From: a bacterium
Lineage (GTDB): Bacteria; Vulcanimicrobiota; Vulcanimicrobiia; Vulcanimicrobiales; Vulcanimicrobiaceae
DNA: 62,996 nt
Assembly (NCBI GenBank): GCA_021794205.1
Contig: JAJYRH010000013.1
Coordinates: forward strand, 1 to 62,996
Direction of reading: 5' to 3'
The position numbers and the translations under genes are program-made. Each line of letters begins with the position of its first letter. Position 1 is the first letter of the stretch. A model generated the notes under the pieces. That model did not search any database and had not been told where the DNA came from. It worked only from the letters and a program-made list of their open reading frames with translations. Shown here piece after piece: positions 25,187 through 33,669 of this stretch.

Positions 25187-26479
25187 TTAGATGACCGAAG
25201 CGACCGTAAGCGCCCCAACCACGGCGACGGTAATCCAGGCAACAATATTGAAAAACAGCGAGTTCGTCCAGGTGCCCATCAGTCGTTTATTGTTGATCAG
25301 TAATAACATAAGAACGAGGACGACCGGAAGGAGCGCTCCGTTGAAAACCTGCGAATAGAAAATGATCGCGAGTAACGGCGCTCCCGGAACGATGACGGTC
25401 AGCGCGCCGATAAGCAGCAGCCCGAGATAGAGGCTGTAAAAGATCTTCGCTTCGCTGAATCGACGGTCGATGCCCCGTTCGAAACCGAAGGCTTCGCAGA
25501 CGTAATATGCCGTCGAGAGTGGAAGAATAGAGGCCGTAAAAATCGCCGCATTGAGCAGTCCGAGGGCGAAGAGCAACGAGGCGAAATGGCCGGCGAGCGG
25601 TTGCAACGCGATCGCGACGTCCCCGACGGCGTTGACCACGATCGGGTGGGCGTTGCCGATATTGTGAACGTAGATCGTCGCCGCGCACGCGACGACGATA
25701 AAGAAGGCGATGATGTCGGTAAAGAGCGCTCCCGAAACGACGTCGATGCGCGACGCGGCATACTGTTCCTTCCTGATGCCTTTATCGACGATCGCCGATT
25801 GGATATAGAACTGCATCCATGGGGAGATCGTGGTCCCGATAATGGCGACGATCATGACGAAGTATGCCGTCGAATGCGAAAAGTGCGGGAAGAACGTCTG
25901 GTGGATGACGTCCTTCCACTGCGGATGCACGATGATGGCACTAATGACATACGAGAAATAGACGGTGCAGAAAATCAAAAAGATCCGTTCGACGATCTTA
26001 TAGTTTCCGCGGGTTACCGTCGTGAAGACGAGAGCTGCCGCTCCCAGCACCATGGCGATCGTGAATGCTTCGACGTTGATGCCGGGTAGCCACGTTGCGA
26101 AAACGGGAGCGACCGAGGCGATGCCGGCGAATTCGGTCGCGGTGTTGCCGAGATCGCAGATGACGAACAGGAGCAGCACGTAAAACGTCACGCGTACGCC
26201 GAAATTCTCGCGGATGAGATCGGCGAGGCCTTTCCCGGTAACGGCGCCCATGCGGGCGCACATTTCCTGCGTCACGATCAGGGCGAGGGTGATGGGAATG
26301 AGCAGCCAGAGCAGCGAGTATCCGAACTGCGCACCGGCCTGCGAATAGGTCAGGATGCCGCCGACGTCGTTGTCGGCATTCGCCGTGATGATGCCCGGGC
26401 CGACGACGGAGAGAAACATCAACACCGAACGCCACGTGGTGCGTCGCGGCACGAGTTGCTTGATCGTGCTGGAGTTCAT
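25187..26479 (-). CDS. Nramp-related divalent cation (probably Mg2+) transporter
   Basis: A 430-aa, eleven-helix Nramp-fold transporter. The TM1 metal-site motif DPGN is replaced by ADNDVGGI (about residues 35-42), and the TM6 MPHN motif by ISPWMQFYIQS, so the canonical Mn/Fe ligand set, including the selectivity methionine, is not kept. This matches Nramp-related magnesium transporters (NRMT-type) better than MntH. The gene lies behind an M-box magnesium riboswitch with an intrinsic terminator, which supports magnesium as substrate. Start ATG 26479 has GGAG upstream. Its 3' end abuts the repeat block. Confidence 0.85.
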   Translation of the reverse strand: MNSSTIKQLVPRRTTWRSVLMFLSVVGPGIITANADNDVGGILTYSQAGAQFGYSLLWLLIPITLALIVTQEMCARMGAVTGKGLADLIRENFGVRVTFYVLLLFVICDLGNTATEFAGIASVAPVFATWLPGINVEAFTIAMVLGAAALVFTTVTRGNYKIVERIFLIFCTVYFSYVISAIIVHPQWKDVIHQTFFPHFSHSTAYFVMIVAIIGTTISPWMQFYIQSAIVDKGIRKEQYAASRIDVVSGALFTDIIAFFIVVACAATIYVHNIGNAHPIVVNAVGDVAIALQPLAGHFASLLFALGLLNAAIFTASILPLSTAYYVCEAFGFERGIDRRFSEAKIFYSLYLGLLLIGALTVIVPGAPLLAIIFYSQVFNGALLPVVLVLMLLLINNKRLMGTWTNSLFFNIVAWITVAVVGALTVASVI

Positions 26480-26507
26480 GCGTCGGAGGCTCCATTCGGT
26501 GTTCGGT

Positions 26508-26547
26508 AAATAAAAACGGTCGTTCTACGTTCCTCGTATAACGACCG
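26508..26547 (-). terminator. Riboswitch-controlled intrinsic terminator
   Basis: On the minus strand CGGTCGTT (26547-26540) pairs with AACGACCG (26524-26517), followed by TTTTTATTT (26516-26508). It lies between the M-box aptamer and the transporter start. Its loop contains ACGAGG, the same hexamer as the 3' strand of the aptamer P1 helix, so the P1 5' strand could pair with either; this is a plausible on/off switch. Confidence 0.88.
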
Positions 26548-26568
26548 ACGCAAACCGACGCTCGCGCG

Positions 26569-26730
26569 CCTCGTAGCCCCGACGTTGAGCTTTAGCACTG
26601 CACGCCGTGGGAACCAGCCCCTTCCGCATTAAGCTCCGCCTTGACTCGACGGTGCCTGGTCACCCATTGGGGTCTCTCGACCTTTCCGGGCAGCGGCCTC
26701 TCCAACGTACAGACGCCTCACCTAACGAGG
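26569..26730 (-). promoter_or_regulatory. M-box (ykoK) magnesium riboswitch
   Basis: About 162 nt read on the minus strand. It has the conserved opening GTTAGGTGAGGC, then GCTGCC, CGAGAGACCCC, CAATGGGTGACCAGG (26669-26655), CGTCGAGTC and TTAATGC (26632-26626), in M-box order. Helix P1 closes the element: CCTCGT (26730-26725) pairs perfectly with ACGAGG (26574-26569). In known M-boxes, bound Mg2+ compacts the RNA and turns the downstream gene off. A terminator follows immediately, so off is expected at high Mg2+. Confidence 0.93.
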
Positions 26731-26776
26731 AATCCACCCTTATCGTACCCAGCGATGTCAAGCACCGCTGCGGGCG

Positions 26777-27622
26777 CTATGCCGAGAGCAATGCCTGCAG
26801 TGCGTCGCCAAGATTCGGAAAACGAAAGTGATAACCGAGGGCGAGCGTCCGTTGCGGAAGGACGCGTTGCCCTTCGAGGAGGACCGTGGCCCCTTCGCCG
26901 AGCAGCGCGCGGAGCGCGAATGCGGGAACCGGCACGAAGGCTGGGCGGTGGAGCTCGGCAGCGAGCGCAGCGGTAAAGGCTGCGTTGGTAACGGGCTCCG
27001 GCGACGTGGCGTTCAGGACGCCCTCGGCGCCATCGATGGCGGCGAGATAGATAGCGACCTGATCCTCGATGTGGATCCATGAAAGCCACTCTCTGCCGTT
27101 GCCGATCGGGCCGCCGAGCCCGAGCCTGAAGATCGGCAATAGTTTTGCCAACGCACCTCCGTCGAGGCCGAGGACCACGCCCGTGCGCACGAGCGCGACG
27201 CGCATGCCGAGCCGCTCGGCCTCGAGCGAGCTTCGCTCCCAGTCCGCGCAGAGGCGGCCGAGATAATCGGCGCCCGCCGGGCTGCTTTCGTCGAACGTTT
27301 CGCTCTCGCTGGTGCCGTAGTAGCCGACCGCCGAGGCGGCGACGAACGCCTTCGGACGCGGCTCGATCTCCGCGAGCGCGGTGAGGAATGCAGTCGTCGC
27401 CCCAACGCGGCTCTCTGCGAGGCGCGCTTTGACCGCCGGGTTCCAGCGCTGCGCGATCGGTTCGCCCGCAAGATTCACGACGACATCGCAGCCCGCGGCG
27501 CGCCGCGCGGCCGTCGCGGGATCGCGCATGCTGGCGAGAACGACCTCGTCTCCACGCGCGAGCAACGCGGCATGGAGATGTTTGCCGATAAATCCGGTTC
27601 CGCCCAAGAGTACTACGCGCAT
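26777..27622 (-). CDS. TIGR01777 family NAD(P)-dependent epimerase (YfcH-like)
   Basis: A 281-aa extended-SDR protein. The nucleotide-binding motif is LGGTGFIGKHL at the N-terminus, followed by VVNLAGEPIAQRWN (family signature), SAVGYYG, and the C-terminal DUF1731-type tail (VLLEGQRVLPQRTLALGYHFRFPNL). Members are annotated as epimerases or SulA-like, but their reaction is not well known. It is transcribed toward the M-box region, and its 3' end lies about 46 nt from the aptamer. Confidence 0.92.
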   Translation of the reverse strand: MRVVLLGGTGFIGKHLHAALLARGDEVVLASMRDPATAARRAAGCDVVVNLAGEPIAQRWNPAVKARLAESRVGATTAFLTALAEIEPRPKAFVAASAVGYYGTSESETFDESSPAGADYLGRLCADWERSSLEAERLGMRVALVRTGVVLGLDGGALAKLLPIFRLGLGGPIGNGREWLSWIHIEDQVAIYLAAIDGAEGVLNATSPEPVTNAAFTAALAAELHRPAFVPVPAFALRALLGEGATVLLEGQRVLPQRTLALGYHFRFPNLGDALQALLSA

Positions 27623-27678
27623 TGTTGCCTCCGATCACTCGTGAAACGCCGAGATGGAAGGGCCGGTTGCATCGCTCC

Positions 27679-28761
27679 TTACGTCGCGAAGCGTCCTTCG
27701 AGTTCGGCGAGCAACGCATCGGCCTCGGGCGCGTAGCCTTCGCGTTCGATTTTCGGATGCGAAAGATAGAAGAGCGCCATGACGCGGAGGGTGAAGCGGT
27801 GCGCGCGTGCGTTGGCGAGGCGCGAAAGTTTTGCGTCGGCATCGGCGGCGAGCGCTGCAAAACGGGCGTGAAATTCCGCCGGTTCGTCGGCGCGATCGAC
27901 GAAATTGAAGTCGCCGTGCTCGCAGTCCTCCGCGCGGTCGATGAACGAGTCGAGCAGCACGTGGATCGCCGCAATCGACGGAAAGTAGGCTCGATATGCC
28001 GGTTCGACGCCGGTCGCCCCGCTATCGAAGAGCGCGAAGAGCGGTGCGTAAACTTGAAACTGCGAGCCGGTCGCGGCGACGAATTCGTTCCACTGCAACT
28101 GCGGATACTCCGCGCGCACCTCGTCGAACCAAGAGCGACATGCCTCGCGACGCTTCTCCGCCGTTCCGTGGACGGTGCTCTGCATGCGTGCGTACGAGGC
28201 CGCGGCTTCGCGCGCGAACGGAGCCAACGCTTCGACGTTGGGTACGTTTCGCAATTGCGCCTGCACTTCGGTAACGAGCGCGCGCAGGTAACCGCCGTCG
28301 TCGCCGAGCGGTCCTAATGCGTAGTAATCGCGAATCGGCGCGTTGGGATCGCACGCATCGGCGATCGCTTCGTGGAGAACCGGGAAGGCCTCCGGCGCGA
28401 CGTCGGGGTGACGATCGCAGAGATTATCGAGGTAGTCGTAAATGCTTTCAAGGGGTGCGACGACGTTTATGTAGGCGCGCATCGATGCGCGCGGTAGAAA
28501 GGTCGCGAGGATCGCCGCGCCGGCAACGTGATAGGATTTCGTTTCGATGCTCGAAAGCGCTTCGCGGCGCAACAATGGGTCGGGTATCGCGCTCGCTCGC
28601 TCGCGAATGCTTCGGAGCGCTCGTTTTGCCTCGGGGACGACGCGCAATAAAAAGCGAGCGAGGTCGCCGGTGAGTCCCGGTTTCCGCACGAGCGAGCGTC
28701 GGCGAACCGGGCTGAGCAGAACGATGCGAATCGCCGCGAAGATTTCGCCGTCGAGCCTCAC
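27679..28761 (-). CDS. DUF2600 family terpene synthase (YtpB-like)
   Basis: A 360-aa all-helical protein like Bacillus YtpB (tetraprenyl-beta-curcumene synthase), which cyclises a C35 prenyl diphosphate. The family's Asp-rich motif is DYLDNLCDRHPD (about residue 110), and a second acidic cluster is LLDSFIDRAEDC. Length fits. A prenyl substrate or curcumene product is family knowledge, not shown here. Its start overlaps the stop of glcE (ATGA-type overlap), so it is in the glcDE transcript. Confidence 0.85.
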   Translation of the reverse strand: MRLDGEIFAAIRIVLLSPVRRRSLVRKPGLTGDLARFLLRVVPEAKRALRSIRERASAIPDPLLRREALSSIETKSYHVAGAAILATFLPRASMRAYINVVAPLESIYDYLDNLCDRHPDVAPEAFPVLHEAIADACDPNAPIRDYYALGPLGDDGGYLRALVTEVQAQLRNVPNVEALAPFAREAAASYARMQSTVHGTAEKRREACRSWFDEVRAEYPQLQWNEFVAATGSQFQVYAPLFALFDSGATGVEPAYRAYFPSIAAIHVLLDSFIDRAEDCEHGDFNFVDRADEPAEFHARFAALAADADAKLSRLANARAHRFTLRVMALFYLSHPKIEREGYAPEADALLAELEGRFAT

Positions 28762-29972
28762 GTGTGCCCGCCGTCGAAAAAGGCGACGCCGGGATTAAGA
28801 ATGCCATGCGGGTCGAAGCGCTGCTTGAGCGCTCTCATGCGGCTGAGTGCGTTGGGAAGGAGCCCGAAGCAATCAAGACGGTCGTGCGCGTCGCCGCCTC
28901 CGGCGAGAATGCGGGCGCGCGGGGCCAGATCGTGGAGTGCATCGTCGAGCATGCCGATCATTTGCGCGAAACCGGCGGCGTTGCCACCGGCGCGGACCGT
29001 TACGTCGCCGTTCATAATATCGACGAGGAGATCGCACTGCAGCTCGAAGCGGTCGATCACTCCGGCGACTGCATCGGCGAGTGCGAGTGCGTTTGACGGC
29101 AGCGAGGGGCTGCGATAGGTCACCGCATGCGCGCCGGGGAGCTGCATCGGGGCGTCGAGCAGCCGTGAGAAGGCCGCGTGAGCGCCCGCATCGAGCAGCC
29201 GAGTCTCGGGGATGCCAGCGCGGCCGAGAGCGGCGCGCCAGTCTAATGTCGCGCGTTCGAGCAGTGCGCCGTCGCACTCCATCAGGATGGCGATGCGTCC
29301 GTCGTCGCCGGGATCGCCGTCGATCTCGTGCGCGAACCCTCCGATCCACCATGCGGCGGCGGGCTCGGGGCGCAGGTTTCGCACCTGCGCGAAAGCGCGC
29401 GCGCGCGTTCCCGCCGGAAGCGAGGCGAGAAACATGCGCGTGCATTCGGGGAGCGGTAGCGCTTTGAAGTTCGCACGCAAAAGGACCGCGAGCGTTCCCA
29501 TCGAGCCGACGAAGAGACGGCTGAGATCGTATCCCGCAACGTTCTTCACGACCATCCCGCCCGCGCGTGCGAGGGTGCCGTTGGCGAGCGCGAATGCGCT
29601 GCCGATGAGCAGGTCGCGCGGACGCCCGTAGCGGTGGCGGCGCGGCCCGTTCCACGCAGTGGCGAGCACACCGCCGACGCTCGCCCGCACCGCATCGGGT
29701 GCGTCGAGCGGAAGAAACTGACGCCGCTCGCGCAAGAGTTGCTCGATCTGCGCGACGGTCGCGCCGCATTCGACGGCGATCGTGAGGTCGCGCGGCTCGT
29801 ATTCGAGAACCGCACGACGCGCGCGAAGATCGATCTCGTCGGCGTCGAGAACGCTGCGGTGCATTCCGGCGAAGACCCCTCCGGCGCGGAGTGCGACGGA
29901 GCGTCGGCGCGCGGTTGCCTCGGCGAGTGCGTCCGAAATCGCGATGTCGTTCACGTTCGCATCTCGCGGCAT
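28758..29972 (-). CDS. glcE: Glycolate oxidase subunit GlcE-like FAD-binding protein
   Basis: A 404-aa FAD-binding subunit of the PCMH/VAO type. It has the weakly conserved FAD loop (SVALRAGGVFAGMHRS), GGVLATAWNGPRRHRYGRPRD, VVKNVAGYDLSRLFVGSMGTL and the C-terminal LKQRFDPHGILNPG. I use ATG 29972; GTG 29954, which makes a GTGA overlap with glcD, is equally possible. In the known complex GlcD, GlcE and the iron-sulfur GlcF oxidise glycolate to glyoxylate. No glcF follows; the next gene is the DUF2600 synthase. Confidence 0.85.
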   Translation of the reverse strand: MPRDANVNDIAISDALAEATARRRSVALRAGGVFAGMHRSVLDADEIDLRARRAVLEYEPRDLTIAVECGATVAQIEQLLRERRQFLPLDAPDAVRASVGGVLATAWNGPRRHRYGRPRDLLIGSAFALANGTLARAGGMVVKNVAGYDLSRLFVGSMGTLAVLLRANFKALPLPECTRMFLASLPAGTRARAFAQVRNLRPEPAAAWWIGGFAHEIDGDPGDDGRIAILMECDGALLERATLDWRAALGRAGIPETRLLDAGAHAAFSRLLDAPMQLPGAHAVTYRSPSLPSNALALADAVAGVIDRFELQCDLLVDIMNGDVTVRAGGNAAGFAQMIGMLDDALHDLAPRARILAGGGDAHDRLDCFGLLPNALSRMRALKQRFDPHGILNPGVAFFDGGHT

Positions 29973-31333
29973 GAGATTCCCGATGGAAAGATCTTCTCGG
30001 GATTGAGCAGCGCTTGCGGATCGAAAACGTCGCGAACGCACGCCATCGCCGCAAGATCTTCGGTCCGATAGACCAGCGACATGCCGTTCCGTTTCTCGAT
30101 ACCGACACCGTGCTCGCCGCTGATCGTTCCGCCGAGTTCGACGGCGCGCGCCAATACGATATTTCCGGTTTCGATCACTGCGGCGACCTGGCGGGCGTCG
30201 CGCTTATCGTAGAGCAGGAGCGGATGAAGATTGCCGTCGCCGGCATGAAAGACGTTTCCGACGACGATTTCGTGGCGGCGCGCTGCATCGTCGACCGCCG
30301 CCAACATTTCGGGAAGGCGCGTCCGTGGAACGCAGACATCCTGGGTGTAGTAGTTCGGGGCGATTCGCCCGACGGCGCCGGCGGCGCCCTTCCGGCCGCG
30401 CCAGAGTGCGTCGCGCTGTTCGGCGCTCGTCGCCGCCTGCCACTTCGTGGCGCCGTGCGCGCGGGCGATCCGCGCGATCGCCGCATCCGCGCTCGCGACT
30501 TCCTCGGGCTCGCCGGAGGACTCGACGAGCAGCACCGCGGCGGCGTCTTCGGGGTATCCCGCCGCGTAGGCGCTCTCGACCGCCCGCACGATCGTCGCGT
30601 CCATCATCTCCAGGGCGGTCGGGACGATCCCGGCTCCGACGATCGCGCTCACGGCCTCCGATGCGCTCTCGATGCTGGGGAAGGCGGCGAGCCAGACCCC
30701 CGTCGCCGGAGGCAAGCGGAGCAGGCGAACCCAGGCCGAGGTGACGATGCCGAGCGTCCCCTCGCTCCCGACCAGGAGCGCTGTCAGGTCGTACCCCAGA
30801 TCGTCGACGGCGGTGGTGAAGCATTCGCCGCGGTCGTCGATCATCTCCAACGCGAGGACGTGGTTGACCGTCGTCCCATAGGCGAGGCAGTGCGGCCCCC
30901 CGGCATTCGTGCCGATGTTCCCACCGATCGTGCTGGCGCGCTGCGACGCCGGGTCGGGGGCGTAGAAGTAGCCCGTCGACGCAATGCGTTCGCTGAGTTG
31001 GAGGTTGACGAGCCCCGGTGCGACTCGCGCCCGGCGGTTTTCGATGTCGAGCTCGAGTAACTGATTCATCCGCGCGAACGAGAGCACGATACCAGCGCGG
31101 AGCGGCGTCGCTCCGCCGCAGAGCCCGGTCCCCGAGCCGCGAGCGATCAGCGGTTCCCCGAGATCGCGCGCAATCTTTACCACCGCGCTCACCTGCGCGG
31201 CAGAGGTCGGCAGCACGACGGCGCTCGGCAGCACGCCTTGGCTGTACGCGTCGAAGGAGTAACATGCAAGGTCCTCTGGAGAGGTCTTGACGGCATCGGC
31301 TCCCAGCGCTTCGGTTAGTCGTTCGATCAGCAC
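29951..31333 (-). CDS. glcD: Glycolate oxidase subunit GlcD
   Basis: A 460-aa FAD-linked 2-hydroxyacid dehydrogenase. The FAD loop is IARGSGTGLCGGATPL, followed by the binding segment STIGGNIGTNAGGPHCLAYG and LLVGSEGTLGIVT; the C-terminal cap has NVFHAGDGNLHPLLLYD and GGTISGEHGVGIEKR, with catalytic His residues intact. It could also be a D-lactate or D-2-hydroxyglutarate dehydrogenase, but the glcE neighbour favours glycolate. It reads divergently from the PilZ gene. Confidence 0.92.
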   Translation of the reverse strand: MLIERLTEALGADAVKTSPEDLACYSFDAYSQGVLPSAVVLPTSAAQVSAVVKIARDLGEPLIARGSGTGLCGGATPLRAGIVLSFARMNQLLELDIENRRARVAPGLVNLQLSERIASTGYFYAPDPASQRASTIGGNIGTNAGGPHCLAYGTTVNHVLALEMIDDRGECFTTAVDDLGYDLTALLVGSEGTLGIVTSAWVRLLRLPPATGVWLAAFPSIESASEAVSAIVGAGIVPTALEMMDATIVRAVESAYAAGYPEDAAAVLLVESSGEPEEVASADAAIARIARAHGATKWQAATSAEQRDALWRGRKGAAGAVGRIAPNYYTQDVCVPRTRLPEMLAAVDDAARRHEIVVGNVFHAGDGNLHPLLLYDKRDARQVAAVIETGNIVLARAVELGGTISGEHGVGIEKRNGMSLVYRTEDLAAMACVRDVFDPQALLNPEKIFPSGISCREMRT

Positions 31334-31399
31334 GGTTCTACGGCGAGTGTTTGGGCATGCAGGAAGAGGTGCCTGCCCGGCTTAACGGCTCGACGGCAA

Positions 31400-31915
31400 A
31401 TGTTCATGTTCGGGAAGAAGAAGAAGCCGACGACGAAGAGCATGCTTCGCGCACAGCCGGGCGTGCAGCAGAAACGCTCTGCGTTCCGCATGCCGGTGGA
31501 ATTCGAAGTATTCTACGAACTCGACGGGCGCAAAGGGCGCCGTTCGGCGCTCGCCAACGACCTCTCGGCGGGCGGCCTCCGCCTCGTCACCGACGAGGAC
31601 TTGATCAAAGGCTCGTTGCTCCATCTCGATATTCAATTGCCGGCGGATTTTCTCGACGAAATGACCGTCGATAAAGAAGTTTTCAAGCAGACCCCGTTCG
31701 GCTTGCGCCCCGAGACCGTTCGCGAACGCCCGCCGGGCTTCGACCCGATGCGCCTGCGTAGCAAGGCGCTCGCGCCGTTCTACGATCTCGGCATGAAAAA
31801 ATTTGCGTATGGAATGGCGTTCGTCGATATTCCGCCTCCGGTTCAAGAAGAGCTACAGCGCTTCATTCACCTTTGGCAACTGAACTTTTTACGCACCCGC
31901 CGTAACGACGACTAG
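31400..31915 (+). CDS. PilZ domain protein, likely c-di-GMP receptor
   Basis: A 171-aa single-domain PilZ protein. The c-di-GMP binding motifs are RSAFR (RxxxR, residues 26-30) and NDLSAGGLRL (D/NxSxxG). A basic N-terminus (KKKKP) precedes the domain. It would couple c-di-GMP levels to motility or envelope functions through an unknown partner. The last codons are contained in a 44-bp tandem duplication that continues past the stop. Confidence 0.88.
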   Translation: MFMFGKKKKPTTKSMLRAQPGVQQKRSAFRMPVEFEVFYELDGRKGRRSALANDLSAGGLRLVTDEDLIKGSLLHLDIQLPADFLDEMTVDKEVFKQTPFGLRPETVRERPPGFDPMRLRSKALAPFYDLGMKKFAYGMAFVDIPPPVQEELQRFIHLWQLNFLRTRRNDD

Positions 31916-31976
31916 CAGCAATGTCATCCCGATTACGCACCCGCCGTAACGACGACTAGCAGCAATGTCATCCCGA
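31890..31976 (+). repeat. 44-bp tandem duplication across the PilZ gene end
   Basis: A 43-nt unit at 31890-31932 (beginning TACGCACCCGCCGTAACGAC) recurs at 31934-31976. It covers the last seven codons and stop of the PilZ gene plus the first bases of the palindromic repeat. The second copy lies wholly downstream, so the encoded protein is unchanged. Confidence 0.95.
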
Positions 31977-32010
31977 GTAGCCCTCGAAGAGGGCGTATCG
32001 AGGGTGACGT
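31967..32010 (+). repeat. Palindromic dispersed repeat (CCGAGTAG...CGTATCGAGG family)
   Basis: Arms GTCATCCCGAGTAG and CGTATCGAGGGTGAC flank the core stem CCCTC-gaa-GAGGG. The flanks are shared with copies at 24708, 24937, 32083, 32305, 32353 and 48960, while the core differs and stays self-complementary in each. Confidence 0.9.
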
Positions 32011-32082
32011 ACCGCAATCGTCGTGCGCCGGATAATCGATCTCTTATCGTTTCGAGGCCTCTTTTGAATAGCGCGATTTTCG

Positions 32083-32122
32083 CGCCTCGATACGGGCGCT
32101 AAAGCGCCCTACTCGGCGTGAC
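32083..32122 (-). repeat. Palindromic dispersed repeat, inverted copy
   Basis: On the minus strand it reads GTCACGCCGAGTAG, then a core stem GGCGCT-tt-AGCGCC, then CGTATCGAGGCG. Same family as 31967, opposite orientation. Confidence 0.88.
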
Positions 32123-32167
32123 AACAATCGCTGTTTGGACTGAGAACGGTGCGCGTTCCGTTGCCCG

Positions 32168-32300
32168 AGGACGACGAGCGACCGTGCGATGACGGTGCAC
32201 CCGACGAACGCTTAAGCGAGCGGCGAGGACCCTGACATTGCTTGTCCGAGCCGCGAGCGTCTAGTGAGGAGCGGTGCGCCGCAGTCGCACGGTCGCGCAA
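32168..32300 (-). repeat. Third copy of the 24.7-25.1 kb duplicated segment
   Basis: Reading the minus strand, CGACTGCGGCGCACCGCTCC, the ACGCTCGCGGCTCGGACAAG stretch and GCAATGTCAGGGTCCTCGCC match the segments found at about 24781-24850 and 25010-25080, with a few substitutions. It lies between palindromic elements of the same family, so the unit appears to move or be copied with them. Confidence 0.85.
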
Positions 32301-32304
32301 GTTT

Positions 32305-32396
32305 CGCGCCTCGATACGGGCGCTAAAGCGCGCTGCTCGGCGTGAGAACGACCGCGCCTCGATACGGCGCGTACCGCGCCTACTCGGCGTGACACT
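32305..32396 (-). repeat. Two further palindromic repeats, inverted
   Basis: One copy spans 32305-32349 (core GCGCGCT-tta-GCGCCC, one mismatch) and one spans 32353-32396 (core GGCGCG-gta-CGCGCC). A truncated arm follows at about 32400-32440, just before the namZ stop. The whole 31916-32445 stretch is repeat material with no gene. Confidence 0.85.
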
Positions 32397-32445
32397 GGTG
32401 CGCTGCTCGGCGTGAGAACGACCGCGCCTCGGCGTGACAAATTGG

Positions 32446-33669
32446 TTAGTTCGGGTAGAGTAGATACTTCGCGCGCAACTTCATGAATCGGGCGAGTGCG
32501 GGCTGCCAACTATTGATGATCTGCGCGGCACTCTCTCCGCGTTCGAGCCCGAGCCGAACCGCGTCGGTCCCCCAATCGTCGTCCATCCCACGAGCGTTGA
32601 TGCGCAACCGCGGCATCAGGCGATGTCCGGCGACGAGCAACGATACCGCCGTCTCGACGCTGCGGAAACGATGGGGATGGGTGACGTAGAGCTCGACTCC
32701 CGTCAATTCGCGGCCGCGCCAGAAGCCGAAGAACGGCGACCACGCTGCGGGGCGGAAGTAGACTCCCGGAAGATGTTCGGCGTTGAGCGCGCTCGCGTAT
32801 GCATACGCGGGCATGCCGAGATATCCGGCATAGAAGAATGGCTTTGCGGTGCCGACGCCGTTGTTGATGCCGCCGTTATCGATGAGTCCGGTGCAGGGAT
32901 AGACGAGCGTCGTCTGCCAGGTGGGAATATTCGGCGAACTCTCGACCCACCGCAGGCCCGTCTGGCTCCAAAGCATCGAACGGCGCCAGCCGATCATCTT
33001 GACGACGCGCAGATGCGCGTGAATCCCAAAGGCGTTATTAAACATCTCGGCGAGCTCGCCGATCGTCATGCCGTGGCGCATCGCGATCGGATAGAGGCCG
33101 ATGAACGAACGGAAGTGCGGATCGAGAACGGGGCCTTCGACGATCTCTCCGCCGATGGGATTCGGGCGGTCGAGCACCCAGACGCTTTTGTGATAACGGG
33201 CGGCCGCGCGCATGACCTCGGCCATCGTCGATATATACGTATATGCACGGTCGCCAACGTCCTGAATGTCGAACAACAGCACGTCGACGCCGCGTAGCAT
33301 CGCGGCCGTCGGCATGCGTTGCGGCCCGTAGAGACTATATACGGGGAGCCCGGTGCGCGGATCGCGATAGGACGAAACGAAATGCCCCGCGAGCTGGTCG
33401 CCGCGCAGGCCGTGTTCGGGCGAGTAGATCGCCTTGATGCAGATATGGGGATTTTCGCGAATCGCATCGACGATATTGACGAGTTGCGAGGTAACGCCGG
33501 TTTGGTTCGTGACGACGCCGACGCAACGGCCGTGCAGATCGTGCCAGGTCGAGCGCAAGAACACTTCGTCGCCGAGAACGACTTTCGCACGCGGGATCGC
33601 GCCGAAGCCGGTAACCGCGAGCAAGAGTGCGAGCGATGCGACGCTTCGAGCGATCGTTCGAAATTTCAT
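32446..33669 (-). CDS. namZ: Exo-beta-N-acetylmuramidase NamZ-like (DUF1343, GH171)
   Basis: A 407-aa exported protein with a signal peptide (residues 1-25, SVASLALLLAVTGFGAIP). The DUF1343 signatures are VVTNQTGVTSQ, IYSPEHGLRGD, LLFDIQDVGDRAYTY, VLDRPNPIGGEIVEGP and GLIDNGGINNGVGT. Characterised NamZ releases N-acetylmuramic acid from peptidoglycan ends, so it probably acts in cell-wall turnover. Start ATG 33669 makes an ATGA overlap with the mqnD stop; longer frames upstream lie inside mqnD. It is the last gene of the queD-queE-mqnB-mqnD-namZ run. Confidence 0.9.
   Translation of the reverse strand: MKFRTIARSVASLALLLAVTGFGAIPRAKVVLGDEVFLRSTWHDLHGRCVGVVTNQTGVTSQLVNIVDAIRENPHICIKAIYSPEHGLRGDQLAGHFVSSYRDPRTGLPVYSLYGPQRMPTAAMLRGVDVLLFDIQDVGDRAYTYISTMAEVMRAAARYHKSVWVLDRPNPIGGEIVEGPVLDPHFRSFIGLYPIAMRHGMTIGELAEMFNNAFGIHAHLRVVKMIGWRRSMLWSQTGLRWVESSPNIPTWQTTLVYPCTGLIDNGGINNGVGTAKPFFYAGYLGMPAYAYASALNAEHLPGVYFRPAAWSPFFGFWRGRELTGVELYVTHPHRFRSVETAVSLLVAGHRLMPRLRINARGMDDDWGTDAVRLGLERGESAAQIINSWQPALARFMKLRAKYLLYPN

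Noticed and set aside
24658-25303. Arginine-rich frames in the repeat block
   Set aside because: They repeat identically with the DNA duplication, have no ribosome binding site and resemble no protein.
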